Below, one piece after another: positions 48,819 to 59,352 of a DNA stretch of 64,000 nt. How positions within the stretch are numbered: position 1 is the first letter of the stretch; each line of letters opens with the position of its first letter. A model generated the notes under the pieces. It was not told the origin of the DNA, made no database searches, and was given only the letters and a program-made list of their open reading frames with translations. The DNA comes from Rhodopseudomonas palustris (GTDB lineage: Bacteria > Pseudomonadota > Alphaproteobacteria > Rhizobiales > Xanthobacteraceae). A program made the translations under genes and the position numbers. The stretch is taken from contig NZ_CP058907.1 of NCBI RefSeq assembly GCF_013415845.1, forward strand, positions 4,216,001-4,280,000. Reading direction: 5' to 3'.

Positions 48819-49184
48819 ATGACCACGCTCTACACCCCCGATCATGAATGGCTGAAGATCGAGGGCGACGTCGCCACGATCGGCATCACCGACTACGCCC
48901 AGGAACAGCTTGGCGACGTGGTGTTTGTCGAGCTGCCGAAGGTCGGCCGCGCCGTGAAGAAGGCCGAAGCCGCCGCGGTGGTGGAATCGGTGAAGGCCGC
49001 CTCCGACGTTTACGCGCCGATCTCCGGCGAAGTGCTGGAAGTCAACGAGACGCTCGGCACCGAGCCCGGCCTGGTAAACTCTGACGCCGGCGGCGCCGCA
49101 TGGTTCTTCAAACTCAGAATCGCCGACAAGAGCGAACTCGACGGCCTGATGGACGAGGCCGCCTACAAGACCCACACGGCCTGA
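48819..49184 (+). CDS. gcvH: Glycine cleavage H protein
   Basis: 121 residues from [20 protein letters not shown]. Lys59 in [19 protein letters not shown] is the lipoylation site, flanked by the standard [12 protein letters not shown] sheet. It carries the aminomethyl group between GcvP and GcvT. A palindromic repeat separates it from gcvP. Confidence 0.96.
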   Translation: MTTLYTPDHEWLKIEGDVATIGITDYAQEQLGDVVFVELPKVGRAVKKAEAAAVVESVKAASDVYAPISGEVLEVNETLGTEPGLVNSDAGGAAWFFKLRIADKSELDGLMDEAAYKTHTA

Positions 49185-49207
49185 CGGGCCGACCGTTCGC
49201 GTGAATT

Positions 49208-49291
49208 CGTCATTGCGAGCGAAGCGAAGCAATCCAATTGCAGCGTGCCGAGGCTCTGGATTGCTTCGTCGCTTCGCTCCTCGCAATGACG
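49208..49291. repeat. Inverted repeat between gcvH and gcvP
   Basis: cgtcattgcgagcgaagcga...gcaatccaa and its partner ggattgcttcg...tcgctcctcgcaatgacg form a third repeat family, common in alphaproteobacteria. It is inside the gcv operon and will be transcribed as a hairpin. Confidence 0.8.
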
Positions 49292-49351
49292 CCGCTGAGA
49301 TTTCCGAGCAACCTGCCTTTGCGGGCCGTTGCATTTGACGAGGACCAGAGC

Positions 49352-52258
49352 ATGCCGCATCGCCGACCGATCGACGCCGCTAACGACTTCGTGCGTCGGC
49401 ATATCGGGCCCTCGCCGCAGGATATCGCGGCGATGCTGGCGACAGCAGGCGCCGGCAGTCTAGAGCAGCTCGTCGCCGAGACGCTGCCTTATGCGATCCG
49501 GCATCGCGAACCGCTGAAGCTCGACGCGCCGCTGACCGAAAGCGAAGCGCTGGCGCATATGAGCGAGCTTGGCGCCCAGAACCAAGTGTTCACCTCGCTG
49601 ATTGGACAAGGCTATTACGGCACGATCCTGCCGACCGTGATCCAGCGCAATATTCTGGAAAATCCCGCTTGGTACACGGCCTATACGCCGTATCAGCCCG
49701 AGATCAGCCAGGGCCGTCTGGAAGCGCTGTTCAACTTCCAGACCATGATCTGCGACCTCACCGGGCTCGACGTCGCCAACGCCTCGCTGCTCGACGAAGG
49801 CACTGCGGCGGCGGAAGCGATGGCGCTCGCCGAGCGCGCGGCCGCCAAGAACGCCAAGGCGTTCTTCGTCGACGCCGACACCCATCCGCAGACCATCGCT
49901 GTGCTGCGCACCCGCGCCGAGCCGCTCGGTTGGCGGATCATCGTCGGCAATCCCGAGACCGAACTGGAAGGCGCCGACGTGTTCGGCGCGCTGCTGCAAT
50001 ATCCCGGCTCGTCGGGCGCCTTGCGCGATCCGCGCGCGGTGATCGCGGCGCTGCGCAAGAAGGGCGCGTTGGCGGTGGTCGCGGCCGATCTCTTGGCGCT
50101 GACGCTGATCACCCCGCCGGGCGAACTTGGCGCCGACATTGCGATCGGCTCGGCGCAGCGCTTCGGCGTGCCGATGGGTTATGGCGGCCCGCATGCCGCC
50201 TATATGGCGGTGCGCGACAGCCTCAAGCGCAGCCTGCCCGGCCGCATCGTCGGGCTGTCGATCGACAGCCACGGCCAGCCGGCCTACCGGCTGGCGTTGC
50301 AGACCCGCGAACAGCACATCCGCCGCGAAAAGGCGACCTCGAATATCTGCACCGCGCAGGTGCTGCTGGCGGTGATCAATGCGATGTACGCGGTCTATCA
50401 CGGTCCCGATGGCCTCGCCGCGATCGCGCGCCGCGTCCACCGGCGCACTGCCGTTCTGGCGGCCGGCCTGCAGCAGCTCGGCTTCGCCCCGACCCACGGT
50501 ACGTACTTCGACACGCTGACGATCGAGGTCGGCGATCGCCGCGACGCCATCGTGGCGCGCGCCGAGGCCGAGAAGATCAACCTGCGGATCAACGCCTCCT
50601 CGCTCGGCATCTCGCTCGACGAGACCTCCACGCCGGCCACCGTCGAAGCGCTGTGGCGATCGTTCGGCGGATCGCTCGACTACGCCGCGGTGGAACGAGA
50701 CGCAGGCGACGCGCTCGGCACCGCGCTGCCGGTGGCGCTGAAACGGACCAGCGATTACCTGACCCAGCCGGCGTTCCAGGACTATCGCTCGGAAACCGAG
50801 CTGCTGCGCTACATGCGCAAGCTGTCGGACCGCGATCTCGCGCTCGACCGCGCGATGATCCCGCTCGGCTCCTGCACCATGAAGCTGAACGCCACCACCG
50901 AAATGATGCCGCTGACCTGGCCCGAGTTCGGCAGTCTGCATCCGTTCGTGCCGAAGGCGCAGGCAGCCGGCTATCACGCGCTGTTTGAGCGGCTGGAGAC
51001 CTGGCTCGCCGAGATCACCGGCTATGACGCGGTGTCGCTGCAGCCGAACTCCGGCGCGCAGGGCGAATATGCCGGCCTGCTCACGATCCGCGGCTATCAC
51101 CTGGCGCGCGGCGAGCCGCACCGCAAGGTGTGCCTGATCCCGTCGTCGGCGCACGGCACCAATCCGGCATCGGCCGCGATGGCCGGCATGGACGTCGTGG
51201 TGGTCGCCTGCGACGCGCATGGCGACGTCGACGTCGACGATCTGCGCGCCAAGGCGGAAGCGCATTCGGCCAATCTGGCCGCGGTGATGATCACCTATCC
51301 GTCGACTCATGGCGTGTTCGAGGAGCACATCCGCGAGATCTGCGACATCGTCCATGCCCACGGCGGTCAGGTCTATCTCGACGGCGCCAATCTCAATGCC
51401 CAGGTCGGCCTCGCCCGGCCCGGCAGCTACGGCGCCGACGTCAGCCACCTCAATCTGCACAAGACGTTCTGCATTCCGCACGGCGGCGGCGGCCCGGGAA
51501 TGGGCCCGATCGGCGTCAAGGCGCATCTGGCGCCCTTCCTGCCCGGCCATCCTGCCGAGGGCGAGCCGTTGAACGGCGGCCTGCACGGCGGCGGCACGGT
51601 ATCGGCGGCGCCGTGGGGCTCCGCGTCGATCCTGACGATTTCCTACATCTACATCCTGATGATGGGAGCGGCGGGCCTGAAGCGCGCCACCGAGATCGCG
51701 ATCCTCAACGCCAACTACATCGCGGCGAAACTGCACCCGCACTTTCCGGTGCTGTACCGCAACCCGCGCGGGCGGGTCGCGCACGAATGCATCATCGATC
51801 CGCGGGCGCTGAAGACTTCCACCGGCGTCACCGTCGACGACATCGCGAAGAGACTGATCGACTACGGCTTCCACGCGCCGACCATGAGCTTCCCGGTGCC
51901 CGGCACGCTGATGATCGAGCCGACCGAATCGGAATCCAAGGCCGAGATCGACCGGTTCTGCGACGCGATGATCGCGATCCGCCGCGAGATCGCGCAAGTC
52001 GAAGCCGGCCGCTATCCGATCGAGCAGTCGCCGCTGCGCCACGCGCCGCACACCGCGCATGACGTCACGAGTGCGGAGTGGACCCGGCCCTATCCGCGCA
52101 CCGAAGGCTGCTTCCCGGCGCCGAACTCGCGCACCGACAAATATTGGAGCCCGGTCGGCCGCGTCGACAACGTCTATGGCGACCGCAACCTGATCTGCTC
52201 GTGCCCGCCGGTCGAAGACTACGCACTCGCTGCCGACTACGCACGGGCGGCGGAATAA
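49352..52258 (+). CDS. gcvP: Glycine dehydrogenase (decarboxylating), single-chain GcvP
   Basis: 968 residues from [20 protein letters not shown]; the open frame upstream crosses the repeat and is excluded. The two halves of the fused P protein are present; PLP-binding Lys is in [20 protein letters not shown] and the glycine-rich loop follows. [16 protein letters not shown] sequence ([20 protein letters not shown]) marks the N-terminal half. It decarboxylates glycine and loads GcvH. Ends the operon. Confidence 0.96.
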   Translation: MPHRRPIDAANDFVRRHIGPSPQDIAAMLATAGAGSLEQLVAETLPYAIRHREPLKLDAPLTESEALAHMSELGAQNQVFTSLIGQGYYGTILPTVIQRNILENPAWYTAYTPYQPEISQGRLEALFNFQTMICDLTGLDVANASLLDEGTAAAEAMALAERAAAKNAKAFFVDADTHPQTIAVLRTRAEPLGWRIIVGNPETELEGADVFGALLQYPGSSGALRDPRAVIAALRKKGALAVVAADLLALTLITPPGELGADIAIGSAQRFGVPMGYGGPHAAYMAVRDSLKRSLPGRIVGLSIDSHGQPAYRLALQTREQHIRREKATSNICTAQVLLAVINAMYAVYHGPDGLAAIARRVHRRTAVLAAGLQQLGFAPTHGTYFDTLTIEVGDRRDAIVARAEAEKINLRINASSLGISLDETSTPATVEALWRSFGGSLDYAAVERDAGDALGTALPVALKRTSDYLTQPAFQDYRSETELLRYMRKLSDRDLALDRAMIPLGSCTMKLNATTEMMPLTWPEFGSLHPFVPKAQAAGYHALFERLETWLAEITGYDAVSLQPNSGAQGEYAGLLTIRGYHLARGEPHRKVCLIPSSAHGTNPASAAMAGMDVVVVACDAHGDVDVDDLRAKAEAHSANLAAVMITYPSTHGVFEEHIREICDIVHAHGGQVYLDGANLNAQVGLARPGSYGADVSHLNLHKTFCIPHGGGGPGMGPIGVKAHLAPFLPGHPAEGEPLNGGLHGGGTVSAAPWGSASILTISYIYILMMGAAGLKRATEIAILNANYIAAKLHPHFPVLYRNPRGRVAHECIIDPRALKTSTGVTVDDIAKRLIDYGFHAPTMSFPVPGTLMIEPTESESKAEIDRFCDAMIAIRREIAQVEAGRYPIEQSPLRHAPHTAHDVTSAEWTRPYPRTEGCFPAPNSRTDKYWSPVGRVDNVYGDRNLICSCPPVEDYALAADYARAAE

Positions 52259-52733
52259 GAGGGCGTCGAAGCGACGTCGACGCTTAGAAACTGCGGCAGC
52301 CTACGCGGCGGACTGCCGCCGGCAGTGCCTCTGTAACGAGCGCCGCCCTTTACGGAGCGTCATCGCCGGGCTCGACCCGGCGGCGATCCATCCTCCTCAC
52401 AGGAACCGTCGTGCGGGGCCCCGACTCCCGTGATGGACACGCGGGACTTACGCGCGCCGAAGGGCTCCGACCTCGCAGTCAGGTCACCCCCGCGCACAAC
52501 GCTGTGCGCGTTTGATGTTCAGCGCCAATGCAACGGCATCAGTCCGCTTCGCCTGAATGCTCTATCAGTCCGCTTCGCCTGATGCTCCCGACCTTCCAAA
52601 CGAATGCGGCGAGCGCCGCGGGGTCCCGGCAACAGGGGTCGCAGCACTCGCCGTCTTGAAACACGTCATTCCGAAACGGCGCGGTGCACCGGTCGGGAGG
52701 GATGCGGCCGGTACGAGCCAGCCGCGACCGATC
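52259..52733. other. Intergenic region between gcvP and recA
   Basis: Holds a half palindromic repeat (tcatcgccgggctcgacccg, 52361-52380 area) and a 26-bp near-tandem duplication atcagtccgcttcgcctga (starts 52538 and 52564). I see no gene or clear terminator for either convergent neighbour. Confidence 0.5.
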
Positions 52734-53825
52734 TTACTCTTCCATCGGCTCCTCGCCGTCGGCATCGCTCTCGGGCGAGCCGGCGAGAATCTGTTCGGCA
52801 ATCAGTCCGGAGTTCTGGCGGATCGCCGCCTCGATCTTGGCGGTCATGTCGGGGTTGGCCTTGAGGAACGCCTTGGCGTTCTCGCGTCCCTGGCCGAGCC
52901 GCTGGCTGTCATGCGAGAACCAGGCGCCCGACTTCTCGACGATGCCGGCCTTGACGCCGAGATCGAGGATCTCGCCCATCTTGGAGACGCCTTCGCCGTA
53001 CATGATGTCGAATTCGACCTGCTTGAACGGCGGCGCCAGCTTGTTCTTCACCACCTTGACGCGGGTCTGGTTGCCGACCACCTCGTCGCGTTCCTTGATC
53101 TGGCCGATGCGGCGGATGTCGAGCCGGACCGAGGCGTAGAATTTCAGCGCGTTGCCGCCGGTGGTGGTTTCCGGCGAGCCGTACATCACGCCGATCTTCA
53201 TCCGGATCTGGTTGATGAAGATCACCATGGTGTTGGACTTGTTGATCGAGGCGGTGAGCTTGCGCAGCGCCTGGCTCATCAACCGCGCCTGCAGGCCGGG
53301 CAGCGCGTCACCCATCTCGCCTTCGAGTTCGGCGCGCGGCACCAGCGCCGCCACCGAGTCGACGATCAGCACGTCGATCGCGCCGGAGCGCACCAGCGTG
53401 TCGGCGATCTCAAGCGCCTGCTCGCCGTGGTCGGGCTGCGAGATCAGCAGGTCGTCGACATTGACGCCGAGCTTGCGGGCATAGACCGGATCGAGCGCGT
53501 GTTCGGCGTCGACGAAGGCACAGATGCCGCCCTTCTTCTGGGCTTCTGCGACGCAGTGCAGCGCCAGCGTGGTCTTGCCGGAAGATTCCGGTCCGTAGAT
53601 CTCGACGATCCGCCCCTTCGGCAGACCGCCGACGCCGAGCGCGATGTCGAGCCCGAGCGAGCCGGAGGAGATCGTCTCGATGTCCATCGAGCGGTCGTTC
53701 TTGCCGAGCCTCATCACCGAGCCCTTGCCGAACTGACGCTCGATCTGAGACAGCGCGGCGGAGAGCGCCTTGGATTTGTCCATTGAGGAACCTTCGACGA
53801 TACGCAATGCGGTGGGGGCAGCCAT
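52734..53825 (-). CDS. recA: Recombinase RecA
   Basis: 363 residues; the start [20 protein letters not shown] has AAGGAG upstream and was preferred to 53864. Walker A is GPESSGKT (78-85), Walker [17 protein letters not shown]1/L2 regions [20 protein letters not shown] and [20 protein letters not shown] are intact; the acidic tail is [12 protein letters not shown]. Pairs DNA strands in recombination and activates LexA self-cleavage. An SOS box lies 88 bases before the start. Confidence 0.97.
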   Translation of the reverse strand: MAAPTALRIVEGSSMDKSKALSAALSQIERQFGKGSVMRLGKNDRSMDIETISSGSLGLDIALGVGGLPKGRIVEIYGPESSGKTTLALHCVAEAQKKGGICAFVDAEHALDPVYARKLGVNVDDLLISQPDHGEQALEIADTLVRSGAIDVLIVDSVAALVPRAELEGEMGDALPGLQARLMSQALRKLTASINKSNTMVIFINQIRMKIGVMYGSPETTTGGNALKFYASVRLDIRRIGQIKERDEVVGNQTRVKVVKNKLAPPFKQVEFDIMYGEGVSKMGEILDLGVKAGIVEKSGAWFSHDSQRLGQGRENAKAFLKANPDMTAKIEAAIRQNSGLIAEQILAGSPESDADGEEPMEE

Positions 53826-53912
53826 CAACGTGCTCCTTATGAACGGGATTCGGCAACTGGACAAACGGCGCCGGCCTCAGCCAACAGAAACAACGTACCC
53901 TATTTGTTCTCT

Positions 53913-53927
53913 GTTCGCAATATGTTC
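53913..53927. promoter_or_regulatory. LexA (SOS) box of recA
   Basis: GTTC-GCAATAT-GTTC, exact GTTC-N7-GTTC consensus with an AT-rich spacer; a further TTGTTC half-site precedes it. It is the expected operator of recA and serves as the internal standard for judging the other boxes in the window. Confidence 0.85.
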
Positions 53928-54089
53928 TTTTGAGGCTGTGTGAATGCCTTCGCACCCGGCGAATTCATGAGATAGCGTTTTCAAGCCCGCACGCCGTCGC
54001 CGCGCGGCAGCAACCGCCACCTCCGCCGCGCGACAAGCCGCCCGAGCTTCCCGCAGCCGCGGCGACAACGCCGCGGATCCGTCCCCCTG

Positions 54090-56114
54090 TCAGAACGCGA
54101 CCTTGAGGCCGCCGCTGACGCCGGCGTCGTTGCCACTGCGGCGGGCGAAGCTGGTGGTCCCGGTCACGGTGGCGGAGACCTTGTCGGTCACCAGCGCCGA
54201 GACGCCGGCGGCGACGCGGCCGTAAGTGCCGCCGTCGGCCGACACCGGGGTCAGGATCGGCAGCAACGGGGCCGTGACCAGCGTGGTGGTGACGCTGTGG
54301 CCGCCGAGGAAATCATGCGCGGCGGTGAGGTTGACGAACGGGGTGTAGATGCCGCTGCCGAGCTGCAGCGGATATCGGAACTGCACGCCGGCATCGCCGG
54401 TGAGGCTGTCGAGCGTCTGCCGGTCCACCATCATGGTCAGCAGCACATCGCCGGTCTCGGTGTAGCCCTGGATGGTGGCGTAGCTGTATTGCAGGCTCGC
54501 GATCGGCCCGACGCGCAGCTTGCCGGCGTCGAACAGATAGCCGGTCTTGGCGGCGGCGGTGAACACGTCGGCATGGGTGCTGCCGCGGATCATGTCGATG
54601 ATGCCGCGACGCTCGAGCGACAATTCGTGCCGGCCATAGGCCACGATGGCGTCGGCGAACCAGTGCGCATCGGCGTAGGAGCCGTACCCCGCGAACTGAA
54701 ACGCGTCGATCCGATTGCGGGTGTCCTGGACGCCGAGTTTGACCTCGGGCTGCGCATAGCCGAACACGCCGCCGACGCGCCAGTTCGGATCGAGCCGATA
54801 CTCGACGCCGAGATAGCCGCCGGTCGAGGTGTAGTCGTAGCCCGACGCATAGAACTGCCGATCGCGATTGCCGCCGGCATAGCTGACGTCGCCGTACACC
54901 GACCAGCGATCCTCCGGGGCCGCCGGCATCGCCGCCTTGGTCGGCATCGCCGCCATCGCGGCGCCGAGACCGAACGGCTGGAAGCGACGGCTGGCGTCGA
55001 GGCGGTCGAGCGCAGAGGCCGTGAAGCCGGTGATCACGGCGTTAGCGATCCCCGCCTGCGGCGCCACGGTCGAGGGCGCATCGATCTGATTGGCCATGTA
55101 GTTGCCGATCAGTGTCATCGCGGCGGCGGTCGGATGCACCGCGTTCTGATAGAAGCAGGTGGGACTGTGCGGCGCCGAACTCTGCTGGCATAGCGGGTCG
55201 GCAGCAAAGCCGTATTGGGCGGGATTGGCGTAGATCCGCGCCTGCAGGATTTCGAAGTCGAACAGGAAAATGCGCACTCCGGCCTGGGCCATCGGCCGGA
55301 GCAGGAGCTGGATCTGCTGATAATAGGTGTGGGCAAAGGCGTCGCGGGCAGCGTCGCCGATGGCCCCGCCGCCCTCCGGCACCGGGAAGTACTTGGAATT
55401 TCCGGCGCTGAGCCAGGCGATGTTACGGGCGCCGGCATCGACCAGCTGATGCACCCCGGAGGTGACGACGTTGTTGTAGGTGACGCCGTCGTAGGTACCG
55501 GACAGCGGAGCCACCCCGGTGCCGTTGACGGCACGTCCCGCGGCCGCGATGCCGAGCGCGGTGGCGCTGGAGACGCTGCTGGTCAGCAGCGACGAATCGT
55601 TACCACCGATCGACACCGTGACCAGGTCGGTGCTGCTGAACCTGACCCCGTCATGAGCGAGCCGGGCAAGCTCATAGACGAAGCCGGGCAACGGCGGCAC
55701 CAGACCTGGGATCTCACTGTTGAGCGTATTGGTGTTGTCGGTGAGCGCGCCGCCGATCGCATAGTTGGTCAGGCCGCGCAGACCGTAGATCGATTGCAGC
55801 GTCTCGACGAAATTGGTCCCGCCGGTGAACCGGCAATTGTCGGGCAGCGGCAGTGACTGGCAGCCTGCAGGCGCGCCGGCGAGACGAAACGCACCGCCGG
55901 GTGCCGCGCCGGTGTCGGCATAGCTGTCGCCAAAGCCGTAGATGCCGGTGAATTGCGCTTGCGCCGATACCGACGTGGCACCGACGAGACCGATCGCCAC
56001 GACACCCGCCACCATCGCGCTGCGGACCCTTGGGGCAATAACAGCGAATAAGCGAAAGCCAGCCGAAAGAAGCCACGCGCGCGGTCGCGCGCCCCTGATT
56101 GAACCATCGGACAT
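54090..56114 (-). CDS. GDSL-lipase autotransporter
   Basis: 674 residues. A signal peptide precedes ATSVSAQAQFTGIYGFGDSYADTG. The passenger is an SGNH/GDSL esterase: Ser in GFGDSYADTG (block I), Asn block VSIGGNDSSLL (III) and the His/Asp block NAVHPTAAAM (V). The last ~280 residues are an autotransporter beta-barrel (SVYGDVSYAGGNRDRQFYAS, ending SGGLKVAF with a terminal Phe). Such proteins (EstA/ApeE-like) are surface esterases. The domain order passenger-then-barrel is typical. M at 56015 is an alternative start. Confidence 0.9.
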   Translation of the reverse strand: MSDGSIRGARPRAWLLSAGFRLFAVIAPRVRSAMVAGVVAIGLVGATSVSAQAQFTGIYGFGDSYADTGAAPGGAFRLAGAPAGCQSLPLPDNCRFTGGTNFVETLQSIYGLRGLTNYAIGGALTDNTNTLNSEIPGLVPPLPGFVYELARLAHDGVRFSSTDLVTVSIGGNDSSLLTSSVSSATALGIAAAGRAVNGTGVAPLSGTYDGVTYNNVVTSGVHQLVDAGARNIAWLSAGNSKYFPVPEGGGAIGDAARDAFAHTYYQQIQLLLRPMAQAGVRIFLFDFEILQARIYANPAQYGFAADPLCQQSSAPHSPTCFYQNAVHPTAAAMTLIGNYMANQIDAPSTVAPQAGIANAVITGFTASALDRLDASRRFQPFGLGAAMAAMPTKAAMPAAPEDRWSVYGDVSYAGGNRDRQFYASGYDYTSTGGYLGVEYRLDPNWRVGGVFGYAQPEVKLGVQDTRNRIDAFQFAGYGSYADAHWFADAIVAYGRHELSLERRGIIDMIRGSTHADVFTAAAKTGYLFDAGKLRVGPIASLQYSYATIQGYTETGDVLLTMMVDRQTLDSLTGDAGVQFRYPLQLGSGIYTPFVNLTAAHDFLGGHSVTTTLVTAPLLPILTPVSADGGTYGRVAAGVSALVTDKVSATVTGTTSFARRSGNDAGVSGGLKVAF

Positions 56115-56505
56115 CGCGAATCACCCGCCCCCGTTGCAAAGCCCAGCAGTGTGGCCTGTCACGAGAGCCGGCAACTGAGAGAAACACGGGAGACGTGCTA
56201 GTAAATAGTCTCGCTCCACAGCAATCACGAAACACGCGGCCTGCGCCTGGTAATCGCTTGCCGGCCGCGTTGCACCGGGCGCTGCTATCAGCCTGCTCCG
56301 CAGGCCTTGACCGCGTCGGTCCGACGTAGCTGCGGATGATCCGCGCGCACTACGCTCGGCTTCGGCGGAGGATGTGTCTGGTTCTTAACCGCAACTCATA
56401 GTCATCGGCGCCGATCGTCCAACATGCGGACGTGCTGCACAATTGGACCGATCAGCAAGCCTCCCCTTCACCCTTTCTCAACCCGGCTTCGCCACAACTG
56501 AAAGG
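56115..56505. other. Intergenic region upstream of the autotransporter
   Basis: About 390 bases between divergent genes; the open frames here are shadows. No recognisable element. Confidence 0.35.
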
Positions 56506-56763
56506 ATGGACAGCCTTCTTGCCACTCCAAAGATGCCGGACAAGGTGCGGGTGCTGTGCAGCCGCTGCCGGGTGCCGTTCCGGGAGAAGATCAAGAACAT
56601 GCGGGAGGGGTTTCAGACCCAGTGCCCGAATTGCAACCAGCTGATCACCTTTTCCTGCGACTCCGGAGATCTCGGGGTGCAGCGGGCGATGACCGAGGCG
56701 CGCCGCATCCGCAACGGCAGCGCCGCGGCGGCCGTCTACGGTGGCGGCACTGAGCGGCTGTGA
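56506..56763 (+). CDS. Small zinc-ribbon protein
   Basis: Chosen start MDSLLATPKMPDKVRVLCSRC; the frame is open to 56443. Cys pairs in VLCSRCRVPF and TQCPNCNQLITF (CxxC...CxxC about 20 apart) make a zinc ribbon of about 40 residues, followed by a helical tail (LGVQRAMTEARRIRNGS). Such small proteins bind nucleic acid or protein partners; role unknown. Confidence 0.8.
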   Translation: MDSLLATPKMPDKVRVLCSRCRVPFREKIKNMREGFQTQCPNCNQLITFSCDSGDLGVQRAMTEARRIRNGSAAAAVYGGGTERL

Positions 56764-56780
56764 AGACCGCGCCGGCCGCC

Positions 56781-56969
56781 TCAGCGCAGGTTCTGGATGC
56801 CCCACATCACCAACAGCATCGCCGGCACGCAGACCGCCGCATAGATCGCCCATTTGGTCAGGCCCGCGCCGGTGCCGCGCTTGAAGGCTTCGAGCAGCCG
56901 ATAGGTCGCGATGATCCAGGGCAGGATGATTCCGACCGCGACGGCGTCGACCACGTACCAAAAACTCAT
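56781..56969 (-). CDS. Small membrane protein (62 aa)
   Basis: MSFWYVVDAVAVGIILPWII starts a protein with two membrane segments (about 5-22 and 40-58) and a short basic loop (EAFKRGTGAGLTK). ATG 56969; a longer frame upstream lacks an RBS. Single gene, convergent with the zinc-ribbon gene 17 bases away. No family recognised. Confidence 0.6.
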   Translation of the reverse strand: MSFWYVVDAVAVGIILPWIIATYRLLEAFKRGTGAGLTKWAIYAAVCVPAMLLVMWGIQNLR

Positions 56970-57235
56970 CTTCCATCGTCCCGTGCAATGACCGCTCGCC
57001 AGCTTTACCGCAGCCGCCCCGCTCCACCATCCATTCCTTCGGCTGAGGGCAATCGGCCGCAGCGGCGGTATCGAGAGATCAGGGTTTTCCTGACACGCCC
57101 AACCGATTCCCCTGGAACTGGCGGACAGCATTTCGGATCGACAGGCATTTTCGCGCGTACTAGCCTGGGGTGCCATCCGCTTCGACAGGAGACCGTGACC
57201 GACGGGCGTGCGCGCTGCGATGGCCGCCGCGTCCC

Positions 57236-57409
57236 ATGGGAGCAAACGAACAGGAGAGCGTCTTGGACAAATTTCTCCGCGACGAAAACCTGAAGCTGTA
57301 TCGCCGACTGCTGTCGGAGACGACCGACGAAGACCGCCGCCGGGTGCTGAAGCAATTGATCGCGCAGCTCACCCAGCACCATTCCCACCAGGGGCACGGC
57401 GGTTCGTAA
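57236..57409 (+). CDS. Small helical protein, Bradyrhizobiaceae type (57 aa)
   Basis: MGANEQESVLDKFLRDENLK: amphipathic helices LDKFLRDENLKLYRRLLSE and DEDRRRVLKQLIAQLTQ, ending in a His-rich tail. TTG at 57263 would be an alternative start. The same DENLKLYRRLLSE-type motif is seen in small proteins of the group. Function unknown. Confidence 0.65.
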   Translation: MGANEQESVLDKFLRDENLKLYRRLLSETTDEDRRRVLKQLIAQLTQHHSHQGHGGS

Positions 57410-57790
57410 CGCCAACGGTATTTGATTTTACGCATAGGCAATGCCGAGCAGCCGCCGCTAGCCTGCCGCCGTCATTGCCGAGCTTTCTAGAGGTGGGGAG
57501 TTTCGACCGTGACCGGAGCCCCGAACACGGCCTCGTTCGGGGCTCCTTGTTTTTTGTGGGTGGAATGACCGCGCTCGTCATGTCGCAGCGTCAGACAGGT
57601 CGCAGTCCCCGTCGTCAGTCCCCCTCTCTTCTCTGATGATCGCCATCGCCGCGCAGGTTCCGTTTCATTCGGAACCCGACATGCTCTAGGCTTCGCGCGC
57701 GGGCGCGCAGGACAGCACCCGCCTTGCATCGATCAGGCTCGTCATCGCCGCGTGCTGTTTCGGCACCGGCTCTGGGACAGGGAGACAGGA
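57410..57790. other. Intergenic region with a strong terminator
   Basis: No gene recognised. It holds the terminator at 57515-57555. The 100 bases between the small gene and that terminator could be a long 3' end or a separate small RNA; nothing in the sequence decides this. Confidence 0.4.
57515..57555 (+). terminator. Rho-independent terminator
   Basis: GGAGCCCCGAAC pairs perfectly with GTTCGGGGCTCC around ACGGCCTC, followed by TTGTTTTTT. One of the strongest terminators in the window. Confidence 0.92.
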
Positions 57791-58177
57791 ATGCGCCGGC
57801 AGGCCATGGACAGATTTCGGATCGGCACGCTGATCGCGCTGACGGGCGCGGCGATCGCCCTGGCGGGCTGCGGCGAAGGCTCGCGCGGACAGCAAGGCGA
57901 ACCCGGTCCGCAAGGCCCTGCCGGACCAGCGGGGCCCGCCGGCCCGGCCGGTAAGGACGGTGCCTCAATCTCCAGCATCCGTACCCTGACCTCGACCAGT
58001 TGCTCCGCAAACGGTTGCCCGACCGCCTGCGATGCCGGCGAGGCGCTGGTCTCGGCGCTGTGTGTCGGCAACGGCTCGGCGCGGTTCAGCGACAATATCA
58101 CGGTCGAGAACGGCATCATGACCGCACGCTGCGGCGCCAGCTCGGTGCGCATCGAAGTGAGCTGCGCCCGCAAGTAA
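57791..58177 (+). CDS. Lipoprotein with a collagen-like segment
   Basis: 128 residues from MRRQAMDRFRIGTLIALTGA (GGAGACAGG upstream; M at 57806 also possible). A lipobox IALAGC gives lipidation at Cys. Next come Gly-X-Y collagen-like triplets GEPGPQGPAGPAGPAGPAGK, then a beta-rich domain with five Cys (TSCSANGCPTACDAGEALVS, LCVGNGS, GIMTARCGASS, VSCARK). Collagen-like lipoproteins are outer-membrane or surface linked; role unknown. Confidence 0.78.
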   Translation: MRRQAMDRFRIGTLIALTGAAIALAGCGEGSRGQQGEPGPQGPAGPAGPAGPAGKDGASISSIRTLTSTSCSANGCPTACDAGEALVSALCVGNGSARFSDNITVENGIMTARCGASSVRIEVSCARK

Positions 58178-58206
58178 TCCCGCAAGGATTGAGCAAACCA
58201 GCACAG

Positions 58207-58235
58207 GCCGCCGGCGTCTGACGTCGGCGGCTTTT
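58207..58235 (+). terminator. Terminator after the lipoprotein gene
   Basis: GCCGCCGGCGT and ACGTCGGCGGC pair with one mismatch and are followed by TTTT, 30 bases past the stop. Confidence 0.75.
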
Positions 58236-58434
58236 GCCGTTCAGGATCAGCGGCTTGACGATTCGGTTGTGAACGTCCGCATCCGTTACCGGTGGTATGA
58301 ACCGGATTAAGCTTGCATGCGATTCAGACGCATTTTAATGGTAAAATGGTACGCTAATTGATCTAGATCAAGCGCATGGACGGCCGCACCCGGCAAGTCG
58401 TTTTTCTAGAACTAAAGGCGGACCCGGCCTTCCA

Positions 58435-58611
58435 ATGTCGCATGTGCTTTATCAGTGTCCCCGGACCGGGATGAAGGTCCAGGCTTGGCTGCAGGAAGAC
58501 CCCGGAAGCTCGGCACAGACTACGTTCGAGCTGCTGCATTGCCCGGCGTGTTCGCAGATGCACTTCGTCGACCGCCGCACCGGCAGCCTGCTCGGCGACA
58601 AAAAGAAATAG
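58435..58611 (+). CDS. Small CxxC protein (58 aa)
   Basis: MSHVLYQCPRTGMKVQAWLQ...HCPACSQMHFVDRRTG, ending KKK. Cys8, and Cys/Cys with a following His in LLHCPACSQMH, could bind zinc. Related short proteins of the type (Q)CPxTGxKVQ...CxACxQxH are common in Bradyrhizobium. Start has no strong RBS. Unknown function. Confidence 0.7.
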   Translation: MSHVLYQCPRTGMKVQAWLQEDPGSSAQTTFELLHCPACSQMHFVDRRTGSLLGDKKK

Positions 58612-58686
58612 CCGGCGCGCAAGCTCGCGCCGCCCTGTTAGGCGTCGCGCAGGTCCCATCCACTTGTAGGATCGATAAGTGACGGA

Positions 58687-59352
58687 TCACTCGGGCTCGA
58701 GGGCGCGGGGCCGATCCGGCAGCACCGCGTTACGCAAGGTGGGGTGCACCTCGATCCGGCCGTTGTAGTCGATGAAGCCGGCTTTGCGGAACTTGTTCAT
58801 AAAGTAGCTCACGCGCGACCGGGTCGTCCCGATCATCTCCGCCAGCGTCTCCTGGCTGATCTCGATCGGCACCGGCCGCGACGCCTCGGCCGGGTCCGCA
58901 AGCAGCAGCAGCAGCCGCGCCAGGCGCTTCTCGCTGTTGTTGAACAGCTGATCGATCAGGTCGTCTTCGACCCGTGAATTGCGCGCCACCAGGTGCCGGG
59001 TGAACAGCTCGCACATCGCCGGCTCACGCTGCAGCGTCGCCATCATCGACGCGTTGGTGATGCTGGTGAGGGTACAGTCTTCCAGCGCAATCGCGGTCGC
59101 GCGGCGGCGATGATCGAGCAGACCGCTTTCGCCGAAGAATTGTCCGGGCTGCAGGATGGCGACCACCGCGCCCTTGCCCTGCTCCGACATCACCGACAGC
59201 TTGATGCGGCCTTGCTGGATGTACATCACGCAATCGGCGGCTTCGTCTTGCGTGAAAATGGTCTGGCCGGCGCGAAATTGCAGAACGGCGCGTCCCGTAC
59301 CTGCACTGCGAAGAAAGACCTTTGGATCGAACGGCACCTCGCGCGACGTCAC
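58687..59352 (-). CDS. Crp/Fnr-family transcriptional regulator
   Basis: 221 residues from GTG with AGGA 8 bases upstream (VTSREVPFDPKVFLRSAGTG); the longer ATG at 59445 has poor spacing. The cNMP-binding-like fold (RAGQTIFTQDEAADCVMYIQ, LQPGQFFGESGLL) is followed by the HTH (ISQETLAEMIGTTRSRVSYF MNKFRK... FIDYNGRIEVH). No Cys cluster for iron-sulfur binding, so not FNR itself. Effector unknown. Confidence 0.88.
   Translation of the reverse strand: MTSREVPFDPKVFLRSAGTGRAVLQFRAGQTIFTQDEAADCVMYIQQGRIKLSVMSEQGKGAVVAILQPGQFFGESGLLDHRRRATAIALEDCTLTSITNASMMATLQREPAMCELFTRHLVARNSRVEDDLIDQLFNNSEKRLARLLLLLADPAEASRPVPIEISQETLAEMIGTTRSRVSYFMNKFRKAGFIDYNGRIEVHPTLRNAVLPDRPRALEPE

Noticed and set aside
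49460..52060. 866-residue open frame antisense to gcvP
   Set aside because: It follows the codon pattern of gcvP on the other strand (high-GC shadow), has a His/Arg/Asp/Gly-rich composition and no RBS.
57410..57515. Small RNA ending at the strong terminator
   Set aside because: Possible, but no promoter or known family was seen; reported only as an intergenic remark.
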